A stretch of 15,655 nucleotides of DNA from Citromicrobium sp. (GTDB lineage Bacteria; Pseudomonadota; Alphaproteobacteria; Sphingomonadales; Sphingomonadaceae). A program made the position numbers and the translations under genes. The stretch spans positions 1 through 15,655 of the forward strand of contig QFNA01000025.1 in NCBI GenBank assembly GCA_003248395.1, read 5' to 3'. Shown here one piece after another: positions 13,982 to 15,655 of the stretch (the stretch's first letter is position 1; the number at the start of each line of letters is the position of its first letter). Below the pieces are notes generated by a model. It searched no databases and had not been told where the DNA came from. It worked only from the letters and a program-made list of their open reading frames with translations.

Positions 13982-14485
13982 ATGAGCGACGATACGCCAG
14001 ACAGCCTGATCCCTTACGACACCATCGTGCAGGAAGCCCTGCGTGCAGTGGTCGGTCGTGTGCTCGGCGAAATCGAGGCCGGCGGCAGCGAGCTGCCCGG
14101 GACGCACCATTTCTACATCACGTTCAAGACACATGCGGCGGGCGTTTCGGTTCCTGCCAGCCTGCGCGAACGCTTTCCCGACGAGATGACGATCGTCCTT
14201 CAGAACAAGTTCTGGGATCTGAACGTTCGGGACGACGGGTTCAGTGTCGGCCTGTCGTTCAACCAGATCCCTGCGCAGCTCGACATTCCGTATTCCGCGA
14301 TCACCCAGTTCGTCGATCCGGCGGTAGATTTCGGCCTGCAGTTCCAGGCTACCGTCGAAGACATGGCCCCAGCCCCCACCGATCCGGCAGGAAACGACGG
14401 TGCGGAACTCGGCGAAGATGCATCCGTTGGGGAAAAGGACGACGGTTCGAACGTCGTCACGGTCGATTTCGGTCGGAAGAAGTAA
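13982..14485 (+). CDS. sspB: ClpXP adaptor SspB, alphaproteobacterial type
   Basis: SspB tethers ssrA-tagged peptides and other substrates to the ClpXP protease. The 167-aa protein has the alphaproteobacterial SspB fold: an N-terminal dimer helix (IPYDTIVQEALRAVVGRVLG), the substrate-binding beta core (THHFYITFKTHAAGVSVP, MTIVLQNKFWDLNV, FSVGLSFNQIPAQLDIPYSA), and a flexible acidic tail (about 129-155) ending in NVVTVDFGRKK. The basic/hydrophobic C-terminus is the expected ClpX-docking segment. The ATG at 13982 is clear, although the ribosome-binding site (TAGG) is weak. It is divergent from hisB and followed by an unrecognised gene 38 bases downstream on the same strand. Confidence 0.93.
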   Translation: MSDDTPDSLIPYDTIVQEALRAVVGRVLGEIEAGGSELPGTHHFYITFKTHAAGVSVPASLRERFPDEMTIVLQNKFWDLNVRDDGFSVGLSFNQIPAQLDIPYSAITQFVDPAVDFGLQFQATVEDMAPAPTDPAGNDGAELGEDASVGEKDDGSNVVTVDFGRKK

Positions 14486-14523
14486 TCGCGCGATCATTCG
14501 TTCGCGCTGGTGGGGCGCCAGAC

Positions 14524-14958
14524 ATGAAAGACAGGGTTTCGAGGGCTGAATTGCGCAGGCGCGTGCAGCAACTGCGGCAGGAACGCGGCTATGCAGAGCC
14601 GATCCGCAAGGCGTCGGACGAACCGGTCCCGGGCCCCACGGAAAATGCCGCCACCAACCTCTTCATGGCCGATCTTACCATGCGTGCGGCCTCCTACATC
14701 ACGCTCGCCGCGGTGGAAAAGAGCATGCTCAAGGGCCGCTATGGCAAGGATCAGGCGAGGGAAATCCTCGGCAACCGCTCGCTCGGGCAAACCTTCATGG
14801 CATTTGGCCTGGCCAAACTCGCCACCCGGAGCGTGCCCGGCGCCGTGATTGTCGGCGGGGGCGCACTTGCCAAGACACTTTATGACCGGCGCAAGAGCCG
14901 TCGCCGTCAGAGACTCAAAGGCGACCGCAAGCTGGTCGAACCGACGCTCGACGATTGA
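14524..14958 (+). CDS. conserved-looking hypothetical protein, basic tail
   Basis: I do not recognise this 144-aa protein. The N-terminal third (MKDRVSRAELRRRVQQLRQE) is a charged helix. A Pro-rich hinge (EPVPGPTENAATN, about 33-45) leads into a helical middle with MRAASYITLAAVEKSMLKG and NRSLGQTFMAFGLAKLATRS. A Gly/Ala-rich patch (GAVIVGGGALAKTLY, about 106-120) is followed by a strongly basic tail (DRRKSRRRQRLKGDRK), which could touch RNA, DNA or a membrane surface. No signal peptide or full membrane helix is clear. The ATG has GGTGGGG about nine bases upstream. It lies between sspB and gmk and may share a transcript with sspB. Coding quality looks normal for the genome. Confidence 0.82.
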   Translation: MKDRVSRAELRRRVQQLRQERGYAEPIRKASDEPVPGPTENAATNLFMADLTMRAASYITLAAVEKSMLKGRYGKDQAREILGNRSLGQTFMAFGLAKLATRSVPGAVIVGGGALAKTLYDRRKSRRRQRLKGDRKLVEPTLDD

Positions 14959-15023
14959 GCCGAATCAGCGCGCCGCCCCGCGCCCCTCTTGATTTGACCC
15001 TCCGGCTTGCTCCAAAGGCGCGC

Positions 15024-15655
15024 ATGGCCGAATCCGAAACCGTCGTTCCTGCGCACGGCCGCCCGGACCTTCACCGGCGCGGCCTCCTGTTCATCCTGTC
15101 CTCGCCCAGCGGCGCGGGCAAGACCACCATCAGCCGCATGCTGCTTGGGGCCGATCCGGCGATCAGGCTTTCGGTCAGCGTGACCACACGCCCGCCGCGA
15201 CCCGGCGAAATCGACGGCGTGCACTACCATTTCGTCAGCGACGACGCCTTCGACCGGATGATCGAAGAGGACGATTTCTACGAGTGGGCTCCGGTATTCG
15301 GCTATCGCTACGGCACACCGAAAGGGCACATTCGCAATGCGTTGAAGGATGGACAGGATTTCCTGTTCGACATCGACTGGCAGGGTACGCAGCAATTGTA
15401 CCAGAAAGACCAGCAGGATGTCGTTCGCGTCTTCATCCTGCCGCCCAGCATCGCCGAACTCGAACGCCGCTTGCGCAGCCGCGGAACCGATACGGAGCAG
15501 GTGATTGCCGCCCGGATGGAACGCGCGCGCAGCGAGATCAGCCACTGGGATGCCTACGACTACGTCGTCATCAACGAGGACGTGAATGCCTGTTTCGGCA
15601 AGGTCCGCGAAATTCTCGAGGCCGAGCGCATGAAGCGCCAGCGCCAGACCGGCCT
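15024..15655 (+). CDS. gmk: Guanylate kinase (3' end beyond window)
   Basis: Guanylate kinase phosphorylates GMP to GDP in nucleotide synthesis. The visible 210 residues contain the P-loop ILSSPSGAGKTT (24-35, Lys33) and the GMP-binding segment SVSVTTRPPRPGEIDGVHYH. The remaining core includes DDFYEWAPVFGYRYGTPKG, FLFDIDWQGTQQL and VFILPPSIAELERRLRSRG. The lid arginines (RGTDTEQVIAARMERA) and the base-binding end YDYVVINEDV are present. The start ATG at 15024 has AAGG five bases upstream; the first ~18 residues are a short family-typical extension. The gene runs off the window without a stop, close to the usual length of ~210 residues. Confidence 0.96.
   Translation, partial: MAESETVVPAHGRPDLHRRGLLFILSSPSGAGKTTISRMLLGADPAIRLSVSVTTRPPRPGEIDGVHYHFVSDDAFDRMIEEDDFYEWAPVFGYRYGTPKGHIRNALKDGQDFLFDIDWQGTQQLYQKDQQDVVRVFILPPSIAELERRLRSRGTDTEQVIAARMERARSEISHWDAYDYVVINEDVNACFGKVREILEAERMKRQRQTG

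Noticed and set aside
14488..14507. GCGCGA/TCGCGC hairpin after sspB
   Set aside because: It has a 6-bp stem with an 8-base loop and no T-tract, and lies just before the next gene; chance pairing in GC-rich DNA is likely.

Overview
The window looks like a chromosomal segment of a GC-rich alphaproteobacterium, most likely a sphingomonad (Erythrobacteraceae/Sphingomonadaceae type). The reasons are the alphaproteobacterial form of SspB, the gene order hisB-hisH-hisA-hisF-hisE-HIT, a ybgC-tolQ-tolR-tolA-tolB-pal cluster, and the protein sequences themselves. No database search was possible, so the lineage is inference. There are no rRNA or tRNA genes, CRISPR arrays or recognisable mobile elements.

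Region 1 (1-2953) is an amino-acid module. It holds the C-terminal part of a Cys/Met-metabolism PLP enzyme, then an ATP-grasp ligase-like gene that appears to start at CTG right behind a perfect GGAGG. A convergent RhtA/EamA-type exporter follows, and then a divergent Lrp/AsnC regulator. A perfect 18-bp palindrome between exporter and regulator is a candidate operator.

Region 2 (3001-5620) is the least ordinary part. It contains an Imm26-like orphan gene with a TTG start, a secreted protein with three consecutive TonB-C-terminal-like units, and a J-domain protein whose N-terminus carries a Cys/His cluster. On the other strand are two very short, ATGA-overlapping candidate ORFs. A hairpin between convergent transcripts closes the region.

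Region 3 (5626-10131, minus strand) is the Tol-Pal envelope system in the order ybgC-tolQ-tolR-tolA-tolB-pal. The first five genes overlap or nearly touch. pal is set off by 83 bases that can fold into two mutually exclusive hairpins.

Region 4 (10201-13868, minus strand) is a histidine biosynthesis operon, hisB-hisH-hisA-[small membrane ORF]-hisF-hisE-HIT. It is almost entirely overlapping. The small three-helix membrane ORF sits exactly between hisA and hisF with a 4-base ATGA overlap on each side, and it is the oddest single arrangement in the window.

Region 5 (13982-15655, plus strand) holds sspB (ClpXP adaptor), an unrecognised basic-tailed 144-aa protein, and the start of gmk (guanylate kinase), which runs off the end. 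Most of the window is core metabolism and envelope maintenance. No complete, clearly novel multi-gene system is visible; the candidates are the his-embedded membrane ORF, the triple TonB-like protein, the small-ORF pair and the amino-acid module.
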